Shown: positions 1 through 6,757, numbered from the stretch's first letter. The stretch is DNA of 7,930 nt from Palsa-461 sp040414865 (GCA_040414865.1 JBEDUR010000167.1:1-7930), one strand, 5' to 3'. Notes: a model not told the origin generated them from the letters alone. Numbers and translations are program-made.

Positions 1-1709
1 GCGCCCGGCCGATCTCCTTCGTCGGCCGGACCAGGGTGTCCTCCGTCAGTGTGGGCGATCGACGCCTCGTAGGCCGCCAGCTCCTCGGCTCGGCGGCGGA
101 CGTTGCGCACCGTCACGGCCGCGACCAGGGCCCCGGCACAGAGCAGGGCACCGGAGATCTCGAGCGAGATACGAAGTCCAGCGCCGAACTCGACGTAGGC
201 CGCGTGCACGACCTCGTTCGAGATCTTGGCTATGGCCGCGTTCTGGGACCGCTCGGCCTTGGTGGCCGCGTTGCTCGAAAGCCCTCCGCCGGTGACCGCC
301 TGGAGGACCAGACTCTGGAACTTCGGCGGGATCCCGATCTCGCGCAAGCGGGCGGCCAGGCCGCCGGTGAGCCTGGCGTTCACGATCGCGCCGAGGATGG
401 CCACACCGAAGACCGCGCCGAGTTCGCGGCTGGTGTTGGTGGCTGAAGCCGCCATGCCCGAGCGTTCGGGTGGGACGACACCGAGCGGGGTCGAGGTCAT
501 CGGCACGATTGCCACCCCGAAGCCGATCCCGGCAATGGGAAGCACCCAGCCGAGCGTCCCAAATCCGGTAGTGGGGGCGAGAAGCGCACCAGTAGTCAGC
601 ACCCCGGCCGAGGCAACCAGGCAGCCAAGGGTCATCGGAACGCGTGGCCCGGCGCGCCCCACCCACCAGCCGGTGCAAACCGAAGCGAGGATGAGGCCAG
701 CCGCCATCGGCAAGAAGTCGATCGCCATCTGGTAGGGCGAGGCGCCCGCGACCACCTGAAGGTAGAGCGCGGTGAAGAAGAAGATGGAGAAGATCGCGAA
801 GTACGCGGCGAAGGCCACGAAGTTCGACCCGGCAACCGGCGGGCTGGTGAACATCGTCAGATCGACCATCGGGCTGCGGACCCGGCGCTCGACGACGACA
901 AAGGCGATCCCTGCCACGACAGCCAGGATGAACAGCAGGATGATCCACCAGGTGCGGTAGCCCGACTCCTCCCCCTGGATCACCGCGAAGGACCCAGCGG
1001 CCAGGGCGACAGCCGCAAGGGCGATCCCGGGCACGTCGATCCGCCGACCCTCTGGGTCAGCCGTCTCGGGGATGAAGATCGCTGCCATGCCGAAAGCAAT
1101 CACGCCGACGAACAGGTTGAACCAGAAGATGTTCCGCCAGCTGCTGAGCCCGACCATCGCCCCTCCGATGACCGGCCCGAGGGCCAGCGCGAGCCCGGCC
1201 ACCGCGGCCCATACGCCCACGGCGTCGGCCCGGGTCCTCCGATCGGGGTAGAGGTGCCGGATGATCGACAGGGTCCCGGGCTCCGAAGCGGCGGCACCAA
1301 ACCCCATGACGACCCGTCCGGCGATGAGCACATTGGCGTTGGGACTGAGCGCGGCCAGCACCGAGCCGGCGCAGAAGATCGTGATGCCGATGAGCAAGAC
1401 CTTCTTGCGGCCGAACAGGTCCCCGAACGATCCGGCGGCCAGCATGAAGGCGGCAAACGTGAGGGCGTAGCCGTTCACCACCCACTGGAGGGCAGTAACG
1501 CCGGCATGCAGGCCGCTCTGTACGTCGGCCAGGCCAACGCTCACGATCGTGTTGTCCAAGAACGTCAGGAAGAGGACGACGCACAAGGTCGCCAAGGCCA
1601 CCGCCTGCGCCGGCGACCCGAGGCCGCCCGGGCGAGTCTCCAGTCCCTCGGGTGCGCCCGAGCCCAGCTGAAGCGACCCCACGGGCGGGATGGTCCGCTC
1701 CCCGCTCAT
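1..1709 (-). CDS. DHA2-family (EmrB/QacA-type) MFS multidrug efflux transporter, C-terminus cut by window edge
   Basis: A proton-driven inner-membrane exporter of the major facilitator superfamily, 14-helix DHA2 branch. The minus frame is open from the ATG at 1709 to the left edge (569 complete codons). After a 36-residue cytoplasmic head, helix 1 (about 37-58) carries FLDNTIVSV, the D1-type motif with D52. The stretch WVVNGYALTFAAFMLAAG (76-93) leads into motif A, GDLFGRKK (96-103). Motif B is at R132-P144, and motif C, GLALALGPVIGG (172-183), is followed by W191-R192 and N198. A late NEVVHAAYVEFGAG segment and a last hydrophobic helix are typical of the DHA2 C-terminus, so probably only a short tail is missing. 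No good Shine-Dalgarno precedes the ATG; a GTG at 1817 and one at 1682 are in frame but less convincing. It is divergent from the acyl-CoA cluster. The substrate cannot be read from sequence; export of a drug or of a toxic acid or lipid is possible. Confidence 0.93.
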   Translation of the reverse strand, partial: MSGERTIPPVGSLQLGSGAPEGLETRPGGLGSPAQAVALATLCVVLFLTFLDNTIVSVGLADVQSGLHAGVTALQWVVNGYALTFAAFMLAAGSFGDLFGRKKVLLIGITIFCAGSVLAALSPNANVLIAGRVVMGFGAAASEPGTLSIIRHLYPDRRTRADAVGVWAAVAGLALALGPVIGGAMVGLSSWRNIFWFNLFVGVIAFGMAAIFIPETADPEGRRIDVPGIALAAVALAAGSFAVIQGEESGYRTWWIILLFILAVVAGIAFVVVERRVRSPMVDLTMFTSPPVAGSNFVAFAAYFAIFSIFFFTALYLQVVAGASPYQMAIDFLPMAAGLILASVCTGWWVGRAGPRVPMTLGCLVASAGVLTTGALLAPTTGFGTLGWVLPIAGIGFGVAIVPMTSTPLGVVPPERSGMAASATNTSRELGAVFGVAILGAIVNARLTGGLAARLREIGIPPKFQSLVLQAVTGGGLSSNAATKAERSQNAAIAKISNEVVHAAYVEFGAGLRISLEISGALLCAGALVAAVTVRNVRRRAEELAAYEASIAHTDGGHPGPADEGDRPG

Positions 1710-1868
1710 CGAGGACCGAGGCCCGACCCCGAGGGCGCTCCGGCCGAAAGAAGACGCCGGCGATCGCGGGGCAAAAGAGACATGGCAGCACTTATACCTG
1801 GGGGCCGACCCCGGCACGCGGGGCCGAGCCCGGCGAAACCGAGGCCGCAGGCCCCAGACGCGCAACGA

Positions 1869-1899
1869 CCCCTGGGATCCAGGGGGGGTGGACCAGGGG
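1869..1899. promoter_or_regulatory. Inverted repeat with extra half-site, possible operator
   Basis: CCCCTGG (1869-1875) and CCAGGGG (1879-1885) form a perfect 7-base dyad around GAT. A third copy of CCAGGGG lies at 1893-1899, 14 bases further on. The arrangement suits a dimeric repressor site with an additional half-site between the two divergent genes, but GC-rich DNA makes such repeats by chance and no binding family is identified. Confidence 0.25.
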
Positions 1900-1919
1900 C
1901 CGACTGCGCTTGTGACTGA

Positions 1920-1950
1920 CGGGTATACCCGCCGCGGCTCATACCCACCG
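1920..1950. promoter_or_regulatory. 12-base perfect palindrome plus direct repeat, possible operator
   Basis: CGGGTATACCCG (1920-1931) is a perfect 12-base palindrome with an AT-rich centre, unusual for this GC-rich DNA. Its right half, ATACCCGCCG (1925-1934), recurs with one change as ATACCCACCG (1941-1950), 16 bases downstream. This could be a repressor site (TetR-like, for example) in the divergent promoter region. Inference only; a perfect 12-base palindrome is expected about once per 4 kb by chance. Confidence 0.3.
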
Positions 1951-2057
1951 CCCCGCTGCTCAAACCGGCGAAATTCACCGCCGGCAGGACAACCGTTCTC
2001 ACCCCCTGTCACCTGGGCTTGCCTCGGGTGTGCGACGGCGCATCACGGGCTAACTTT

Positions 2058-2070
2058 GGTGGTATCCACC
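2058..2070. promoter_or_regulatory. Small dyad just upstream of the acyl-CoA dehydrogenase ribosome binding site
   Basis: GGTGG (2058-2062) and CCACC (2066-2070) flank TAT. The dyad ends six bases before the purine-rich ribosome binding site of the dehydrogenase. It could be an operator overlapping the transcript start or a small RNA hairpin beside the site of translation initiation. It is short and may be chance. Confidence 0.22.
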
Positions 2071-2075
2071 GCGAA

Positions 2076-2081
2076 AGGGGG
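2076..2081 (+). promoter_or_regulatory. Ribosome binding site fixing the acyl-CoA dehydrogenase start
   Basis: AGGGGG lies four bases before the ATG at 2086. The same frame stays open far upstream, to 1690, but that extension overlaps the transporter start and has no family resemblance. This site together with the family-like N-terminus supports the ATG at 2086. Confidence 0.7.
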
Positions 2082-2085
2082 AACT

Positions 2086-3303
2086 ATGGAACTCGACCTC
2101 GGACCCGAGCTCAGGTCGTTCCGAGACGAGATCAGGACGTTCCTGTCCGAGCACCACATCGACCAGCTGGCGGGCGAGGACGAGCTGGCCGGGTACGGCC
2201 AGGGCGAGATCGAGTCCGAGAGCCGGGCCGCGGCGTGGCGCCAGTGGGAAGAGGCCCTCGGGGCCGAGCGGCTGATCTGCCCCCAGTGGCCCGAAGAGGT
2301 CGGCGGACGCGGGCTCTCGGGCGTCGAGATGGCGGTCCTCAACGAGGAGTTCGACCGGTCCGGCATGCCCCGGGTCGTCCGGGGGATGGGTGAGTCCCTC
2401 GTGGGCCCGTCGATCATCGTGCACGGTACCGAGGAGCAGAAGGCGTACTTCTTGCCTCGGATCATCGACGGCACCGACCGTTACTGCCAGGGCTTCTCGG
2501 AGCCGGACCATGGCTCGGACCTCGGCGGGGTGGAGACGCGCGCGGTGGTCGACGGTGACGAGGTCGTGATCACCGGCCAGAAGGTGTGGACCTCGGGCGC
2601 CCACCGGGCCAACACCATCTTCATCCTGTGCCGCACCAACCCCGAAGTCGAAAAGCACCAGGGTCTGTCCTACGTCCTCACCCCGATGAAGCGGGAGGAC
2701 GGGTCGAGCAACGGGATCGACTTGCGGCCACTGCGTCAGATGTCGGGGGCAAGCGGGTTCTGCCAGGAGTTCATCGATGGCGCCAGGGCGCCGCTGTTCA
2801 ACGTCATCGGCGGGCTCAACAACGGTTGGCGGGTGGCCATGACCACGCTCGGCAACGAACGCGGTGGGCGAGCCACCACCCAGCACCTCCGCTACGAACG
2901 GGAGTTCTGGGACCTCGTTGACGCCGCTCGCAAGCACTCCGCCGACAACGACCCGCTCGTCCGCCAGGACCTCGCCTGGGCCTACACCCACGTCGAGCTG
3001 ATGCGGTACTCGGGCCTGCGGCTGCTCTCGACCCTGGCGGCCAAGAAGGAACCCGGACCCGAGGCCAGCGTGAACAAGCTCTTCTGGTCCGAGTACCACA
3101 AGCGCTTCGGCAACGTCGCCATCAACCTGCTCGGCGCAGAGGGGATGATCCGGCCAGAGGGCGCCGGGTACCGCACCGAGCGCTGGCAGGGGACCTTCCT
3201 CGGCAGCCGGGCCGGAACCATCTTCTCGGGAACGAGCGAGATCCAGCACAACATCATCGGCGAGCGCGCCCTCGGGCTCCCCAAGGAGCCTGTCGTCGGC
3301 TGA
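2086..3303 (+). CDS. Acyl-CoA dehydrogenase (FadE-like)
   Basis: An FAD-dependent cytosolic enzyme of 405 residues that introduces the alpha-beta double bond into an acyl-CoA, the first step of beta-oxidation. The length is normal for the family. The N-terminal helical domain covers about 1-130. The middle beta domain carries QGFSEPDHGSDL (135-146) and GQKVWTSGAH (164-173), the flavin and substrate signatures. The C-terminal helical domain ends in FSGTSEIQHNIIGERALGLP (380-399), the family's closing motif. The position of the medium-chain-type catalytic Glu (the E of YEGT) is Ser381 here. Glu258 in GNERGG matches the helix-G catalytic base of the isovaleryl- and long-chain-type enzymes, so the protein should still be active. 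Many mycobacterial FadE proteins of steroid or branched-acid catabolism share this layout. It is first in a four-gene cluster, and the thiolase follows after 49 bases. Electrons would pass to electron-transfer flavoprotein, not encoded here. The substrate is unknown. Confidence 0.95.
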   Translation: MELDLGPELRSFRDEIRTFLSEHHIDQLAGEDELAGYGQGEIESESRAAAWRQWEEALGAERLICPQWPEEVGGRGLSGVEMAVLNEEFDRSGMPRVVRGMGESLVGPSIIVHGTEEQKAYFLPRIIDGTDRYCQGFSEPDHGSDLGGVETRAVVDGDEVVITGQKVWTSGAHRANTIFILCRTNPEVEKHQGLSYVLTPMKREDGSSNGIDLRPLRQMSGASGFCQEFIDGARAPLFNVIGGLNNGWRVAMTTLGNERGGRATTQHLRYEREFWDLVDAARKHSADNDPLVRQDLAWAYTHVELMRYSGLRLLSTLAAKKEPGPEASVNKLFWSEYHKRFGNVAINLLGAEGMIRPEGAGYRTERWQGTFLGSRAGTIFSGTSEIQHNIIGERALGLPKEPVVG

Positions 3304-3340
3304 CCCGCCGCCAGAACCGCCAAGACCAACCACAAGAGAC

Positions 3341-3346
3341 GAGGAG
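3341..3346 (+). promoter_or_regulatory. Ribosome binding site for the GTG-started thiolase
   Basis: GAGGAG stands six bases before the GTG at 3353. No ATG fits the conserved thiolase N-terminus, in which EAVIVATARSPIG should come within a few residues of the start, so this site decides the start. Confidence 0.75.
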
Positions 3347-3352
3347 CACGGA

Positions 3353-4552
3353 GTGCCGGACGAAGAAGCCGTAATTGTTGCAACCGCCCGCAGCCCGATC
3401 GGTCGGGCCAACAAGGGGTCGCTGGTCGACTACCGGGCCGACGAGCTCATGGCGTTCATCCTGAACGCGTTGATGGACAAGGTCCCAGAGGTGAACAAGG
3501 AGGACGTTGTCGACATCATCTGCGGCAATGTGGCCCAACAGGGCGAGACCGGGTTCAGCATCGCCCGGACGGCCGGCATCCTGGCCGGGTTCCCGCTCAG
3601 TGTCCCGGGCTTGACCCTGAACCGCTTCTGCTCGTCGAGCCTGCAGTCCATCCGGACGGCCGCCCATGCCATCAAGTCGGGGGAGGGCGAGATCTTCATC
3701 GCCGCCGGCGTCGAGAAGAGCTCGCGCCCGCCGGCTCCTGAGGGCGAGGCGCCAGCCGCACCGCGGGGCCGGGGAGTCGGACCGGGCGGCTTGAACCAGA
3801 AGCTGCTCGGGCGGGACTCGGGCTTCCCGAACGTCTACATCCCGATGGGCATGACCGCCGAGAACGTGGCCGACCAATTCAACGTCAGCCGTGAAGACCA
3901 GGACGCCTTCGCCAAGCTCAGCCAGGATCGGGCGGTCGCCGCCCAGACGAACGGCACCTTTGAGCGTGAGATCAGCCCAGTGACCAAAGAGGACGGCACC
4001 GTGGTGTCCAAGGACGACGGGCCGCGCCCGGGAACCACCCTCGAGAAGCTGGCGGAACTCCAGCCGGCCTTCAAGGAGGGCGGGACCGTCACCGCCGGCA
4101 ACGCCTGCCCGCTCAACGACGGCGCCGCGGCAGTAATGGTCATGAGCATGAGCAAGGCGACGCAGCTCGGGCTGCAGCCGCTGGCCCGGATCGTGGCCTC
4201 GGCCGTGAGCGGCAACAACCCCGAGATCATGGGCGTCGCCCCGATCTACGCGGTGCCCAAGGTCGTTGAGGCGGCCAACATGAAGCTCTCCGACGTGGAT
4301 TTCGTCGAGCTGAACGAGGCCTTCGCCGCCCAGGTGCTGCCGGTGTGCCGGGAGACCGGGATCGACATCGAGAACCAGCTCAACCCGCACGGCGGGGCGA
4401 TCGCCCTCGGACACCCCTTCGGCATGACCGGGGCGAGGATCATGACCACCCTGATCAACGATCTGCAGACCGAGGACAAGAGCATCGGGCTCGAGACCAT
4501 GTGCGCGGCCGGTGGGATGGCCATGGCCATGATCATCGAGCGGATGAGCTGA
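3353..4552 (+). CDS. Thiolase family protein (acetyl-CoA acetyltransferase / 3-ketoacyl-CoA thiolase)
   Basis: A 399-residue enzyme of the degradative thiolase fold that cleaves a 3-ketoacyl-CoA with CoA to give a shortened acyl-CoA and acetyl- or propionyl-CoA; the biosynthetic condensation is the reverse reaction. The N-terminus EAVIVATARSPIGR is typical. The nucleophile is Cys93 in NRFCSSS, NEAFAAQ is at 321-327, the catalytic His354 is in GHPFG, and the second catalytic Cys384 is in MCAAGGMAMA, so the complete Cys-His-Cys set is present. TAGNACPLNDGAAAV (247-261) is another family signature. Two details differ from common homologues: the usual ESMSR stretch is EKSSR (121-125), and it is followed by a Pro/Gly/Arg-rich loop (125-147) in the substrate-binding loop domain. 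It sits between the dehydrogenase and a crotonase-fold gene that starts 15 bases after it. With those partners, degradation is the likelier direction. Chain length and substrate are unknown. Confidence 0.94.
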   Translation: MPDEEAVIVATARSPIGRANKGSLVDYRADELMAFILNALMDKVPEVNKEDVVDIICGNVAQQGETGFSIARTAGILAGFPLSVPGLTLNRFCSSSLQSIRTAAHAIKSGEGEIFIAAGVEKSSRPPAPEGEAPAAPRGRGVGPGGLNQKLLGRDSGFPNVYIPMGMTAENVADQFNVSREDQDAFAKLSQDRAVAAQTNGTFEREISPVTKEDGTVVSKDDGPRPGTTLEKLAELQPAFKEGGTVTAGNACPLNDGAAAVMVMSMSKATQLGLQPLARIVASAVSGNNPEIMGVAPIYAVPKVVEAANMKLSDVDFVELNEAFAAQVLPVCRETGIDIENQLNPHGGAIALGHPFGMTGARIMTTLINDLQTEDKSIGLETMCAAGGMAMAMIIERMS

Positions 4553-4567
4553 CCGTCGGGATCACCG

Positions 4568-5365
4568 TTGAGTGACATCCTCCTCTTGGAGCGGGACGGT
4601 CACGTCGGGGTTGCGACGCTCAACCGTCCGGACAAGCTCAATGCACTGAGTCGCGATCTCTCGGCCGAGCTCCTCGAGCTCTGTGCCGAGGTCAACTCGG
4701 ACGACGCCATCTGGGCGCTGGTTATCACCGGGGCCGGCCGTGGGTTCTGCTCGGGAGTCGACCTGAGCGGCGGTGGCCGTCCGGCCGGGGTTTCCGAGCA
4801 GTCGCACGCCGAGCGGCTCGACCAATTCGGTTGGGTGGGTCGCCAGGCCCTGGCAGTATCGGGAATCGCCAAGCCGACCATCGCCGCGGTGAACGGGGTG
4901 GCGGCCGGTGCCGGCATGAGCCTCGCCCTGGCCTGCGACCTGCGGACCGGTGACACAAGGAGCCGGTTCCGCACGGTCTTCGCTGAGCGCTCCCTCAGCC
5001 CGGACTCGGGGATGAGCTACTTCCTCACGAGAATCCTGGGCTATTCCCGGGCCGCTGACCTCGTCTTCACCAGCCGCGACGTCGGTGCCGAGGAGGCCTA
5101 CCGGCTCGGGCTGCTCGACCGACTGGCCGAGGGCGAGGGGGCGCTGGAGGTGGCGGTCGAGCTGGCCGGGGTCATCGCCGCACTCCCCCCGGTCGCGCTT
5201 CGCTCGGCCAAGCGGGTCCTCCAGCACAACGTCGACGTGGTCCTGAACGACGCCCTCGTCTACGAGACCGCCGGCCTCGGCTACGCCCGCCGTGCGCCCA
5301 ACGACCAGGCCGAGTCGATCGCCAGCTTCCGCGAGCGCCGGCCACCCCGCTTCACCGGCACGTGA
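4568..5365 (+). CDS. Enoyl-CoA hydratase/isomerase family protein (crotonase fold, PaaG-like active site)
   Basis: A 265-residue crotonase-fold protein of normal length. It starts at a TTG 15 bases after the thiolase stop; SDILLLERDGHVGVATLNRP is the usual N-terminus and no better start exists. The oxyanion-hole segments are present: GRGFCSGVDL (57-66) and NGVAAGAGMSLALACDLR (109-126). Both acids of classical hydratases are absent: the Glu of GGGxEL is Ser118 and the Glu of the FGQPE segment is Phe138 by alignment. An aspartate in LSPDSG (Asp146) is kept, as in isomerase-type members such as PaaG, where that Asp is catalytic. I therefore infer double-bond isomerisation or a related enolate reaction in the acyl-CoA route, although annotation as a hydratase is conventional. 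The hydrolase gene overlaps its stop by four bases, pointing to a single transcript. No strong ribosome binding site is visible, so translation may be coupled to the thiolase. Confidence 0.9.
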   Translation: MSDILLLERDGHVGVATLNRPDKLNALSRDLSAELLELCAEVNSDDAIWALVITGAGRGFCSGVDLSGGGRPAGVSEQSHAERLDQFGWVGRQALAVSGIAKPTIAAVNGVAAGAGMSLALACDLRTGDTRSRFRTVFAERSLSPDSGMSYFLTRILGYSRAADLVFTSRDVGAEEAYRLGLLDRLAEGEGALEVAVELAGVIAALPPVALRSAKRVLQHNVDVVLNDALVYETAGLGYARRAPNDQAESIASFRERRPPRFTGT

Positions 5366-6729
5366 CCACCGGCGAGAAGACGGCGCCGTCGTCGGTGTCC
5401 GGTCCGATCGTTGGCGGCCGCCACGGCTGGCCCTTCGCGGCCAGCCTCGACGACCTCTCGGCCGTCGGCTACGTGGAGGAGGAGTACTTCCTCTCCGGCG
5501 AGGCCTCCTCCTACGTCCCGACGGGCCCGTTCGGGGCCGACGGGATCTGGCCGGCTGAGGCCGCCGGCACCGCCGGCTTCCGGACTCGGATCCTGGTCCA
5601 GCGTCCGAAGGACGCCGCCCGGTTCAACGGGACGGTCGTCGTGGGCTGGAACAACGTGACCGCCGGTTACGAATTACTGCCCGAGCTGCCGGTCATCACC
5701 GAGGAGGGCTTCGCCTACGTCTGCGCCTCTGTCCAGGCGGTCGGGATCGACGGGGTCGGGCCCGAGCCCCACGGCCTCAAGGCCTGGGACCCGGACCGCT
5801 ACGGGACCCTCTCCCACCCCGGCGACCGCTTTTCCTACGGGATCTTCACCGCTGTCGCCCGGGCCGTCTCGGCCGACCGGCCCACGAGCCCCCTCGACCC
5901 GCTCGGCGGCCTGCCGGTGGAGCGGGTGGTGGCGATGGGAGCCTCCCAGTCGGCCGCCCGCCTGGCCACCTACATCAACGGGGTCCAACCGATCACCGGC
6001 GCCTTCGACGGGTTCCTGGTCCTCATCCACTTCGGCAGTGGCGCATCTCTGGACGACGATGTCGTCTTCGACGCCAACGCCACCCGGCCCGCGCCGGTCT
6101 TTCGCACCCGGACCCGGTTCCGTGACGACCTGGGCGTCCCGGTCATGGTGGTGAACTCGGAGACCGAGACCCGGGCGTACTTCGACGCCAGGCAGCCCGA
6201 CACCGAGGGGTTTTGCTTCTGGGAGGTCGCCGGAGCCGCTCACGTCTCAGCGCCACAACTCACCCGGCGGGCAGCCAAGTGCGAGCGCGACACCGTGCCC
6301 ATGCGCGAGAGCCCCAACCCTCCCTCGCACCTCTCTTATGTCCCCTTCGCCTCAGCGGCCCTCGGTCACCTGCAGCGGTGGATGACGGGCGGTCCCCCGC
6401 CACCGGCGCAGCCGCCCATCCGGGTGTCGGGCGACCCGCCGGAGATCGAGCGAGACCAGTACGCCAATGCGCTGGGTGGGACACGGCCGCCCGGCATCGA
6501 TGTGCCGGTCGCCCACGACACCGGCGTCAGCCCGGTCGCCGGCCTGGGCGGGCTCGGGGGCGGCCACGAACCGTTCACGACCGAGCAGCTGGTCGCCCTC
6601 TACGGCGACCGCGACGGATACCTCGCCCGCTTCTCGCAAGCGGCGGCCGCGGCAATGGCCGCCGGGCTGCTGCGGGCGAGCGAGGCCGACGCGCTGGTCG
6701 CCGAGGCCCGGGCCTCGGCCCCGCTTTGA
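5362..6729 (+). CDS. Alpha/beta-hydrolase domain-containing protein (resembles the Abhydrolase_10 family)
   Basis: A 455-residue putative serine hydrolase. The GTG start at 5362 overlaps the TGA of the preceding crotonase gene (GTGA), which suggests translational coupling; no separate ribosome binding site is visible. The first half has the family's FRTRILVQRPKDAARFNGTVVVGWNN core (about 73-98). The nucleophile elbow is MGASQSAARL, with Ser195 as probable nucleophile. Glu267 or Glu269, in VNSETET after a hydrophobic strand, is the candidate acid. His294 in GAAHVSAP is the candidate catalytic base. The C-terminal 110 residues (about 343-455) are rich in Pro, Gly and Ala, with a helical end. 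I see no signal peptide or membrane helix, so it is likely cytosolic. Members of this family are poorly characterised. An esterase or lactonase feeding the acyl-CoA route, or an acyl-CoA thioesterase, fits the context, but neither is shown by the sequence. Confidence 0.85.
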   Translation: MTTGEKTAPSSVSGPIVGGRHGWPFAASLDDLSAVGYVEEEYFLSGEASSYVPTGPFGADGIWPAEAAGTAGFRTRILVQRPKDAARFNGTVVVGWNNVTAGYELLPELPVITEEGFAYVCASVQAVGIDGVGPEPHGLKAWDPDRYGTLSHPGDRFSYGIFTAVARAVSADRPTSPLDPLGGLPVERVVAMGASQSAARLATYINGVQPITGAFDGFLVLIHFGSGASLDDDVVFDANATRPAPVFRTRTRFRDDLGVPVMVVNSETETRAYFDARQPDTEGFCFWEVAGAAHVSAPQLTRRAAKCERDTVPMRESPNPPSHLSYVPFASAALGHLQRWMTGGPPPPAQPPIRVSGDPPEIERDQYANALGGTRPPGIDVPVAHDTGVSPVAGLGGLGGGHEPFTTEQLVALYGDRDGYLARFSQAAAAAMAAGLLRASEADALVAEARASAPL

Positions 6730-6757
6730 ACCTGACCAGGGGCCGGGACTACCGGCC
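6714..6757. terminator. Overlapping hairpins at convergent gene ends, possible bidirectional terminator
   Basis: CGGCCCC (6716-6722) pairs with GGGGCCG (6739-6745) across 16 bases, extendable by a T-G and a C-G pair to 6714 and 6747. A second, mutually exclusive hairpin pairs GGCCGG (6741-6746) with CCGGCC (6752-6757) around a 5-base loop containing most of the SDR stop codon. Both lie where the plus-strand cluster and the minus-strand SDR end, 19 bases apart. There is no U-run on either side, so this would not be a classical intrinsic terminator. Confidence 0.35.

Larger units (their letters stand above)
1710..2085. other. Divergent intergenic region between transporter and acyl-CoA dehydrogenase
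   Basis: This 376-base gap separates the two divergent start codons and should hold both promoters. I could not match a convincing -35/-10 pair in either direction. TATAAG on the minus strand (1796-1791) is a possible -10 box for the transporter but has no matching -35. The region is richer in short dyads than the coding DNA around it: 1869-1885, 1920-1931, 1965-1984 (CCGGCG, 8-base loop, CGCCGG) and 2058-2070. TATACC or close variants recur at 1793, 1924 and 1940. A minus frame, 2002-1706, ends in a TGA that overlaps the transporter ATG; its product has no recognisable domain and looks GC-driven. No regulator gene is present here. Confidence 0.6.

Noticed and set aside
226..735. Plus-strand frame of 169 codons antisense to the transporter
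   Set aside because: It is the antisense shadow of the transporter's true frame, with no family resemblance or ribosome binding site.
46..948. Long minus frame of 300 codons within the transporter region
   Set aside because: Its product is Arg/Gly/Pro-rich with no membrane helices. The neighbouring minus frame encodes a continuous 14-helix transporter with all DHA2 motifs; that frame simply runs off the left edge.
1690..2085. In-frame N-terminal extension of the acyl-CoA dehydrogenase
   Set aside because: The extension is Arg/Pro-rich, overlaps the transporter start on the other strand, and is not part of the family. AGGGGG before the ATG at 2086 fits the normal start.
2050..3414. 454-codon frame antisense to the acyl-CoA dehydrogenase
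   Set aside because: Long antisense frames are expected opposite GC-rich genes; the product is low-complexity Val/Gly/Asp/Arg-rich with no domain.
3254..4414. 386-codon frame antisense to the thiolase
   Set aside because: A shadow of thiolase codon bias, with no recognisable domain or start signal.
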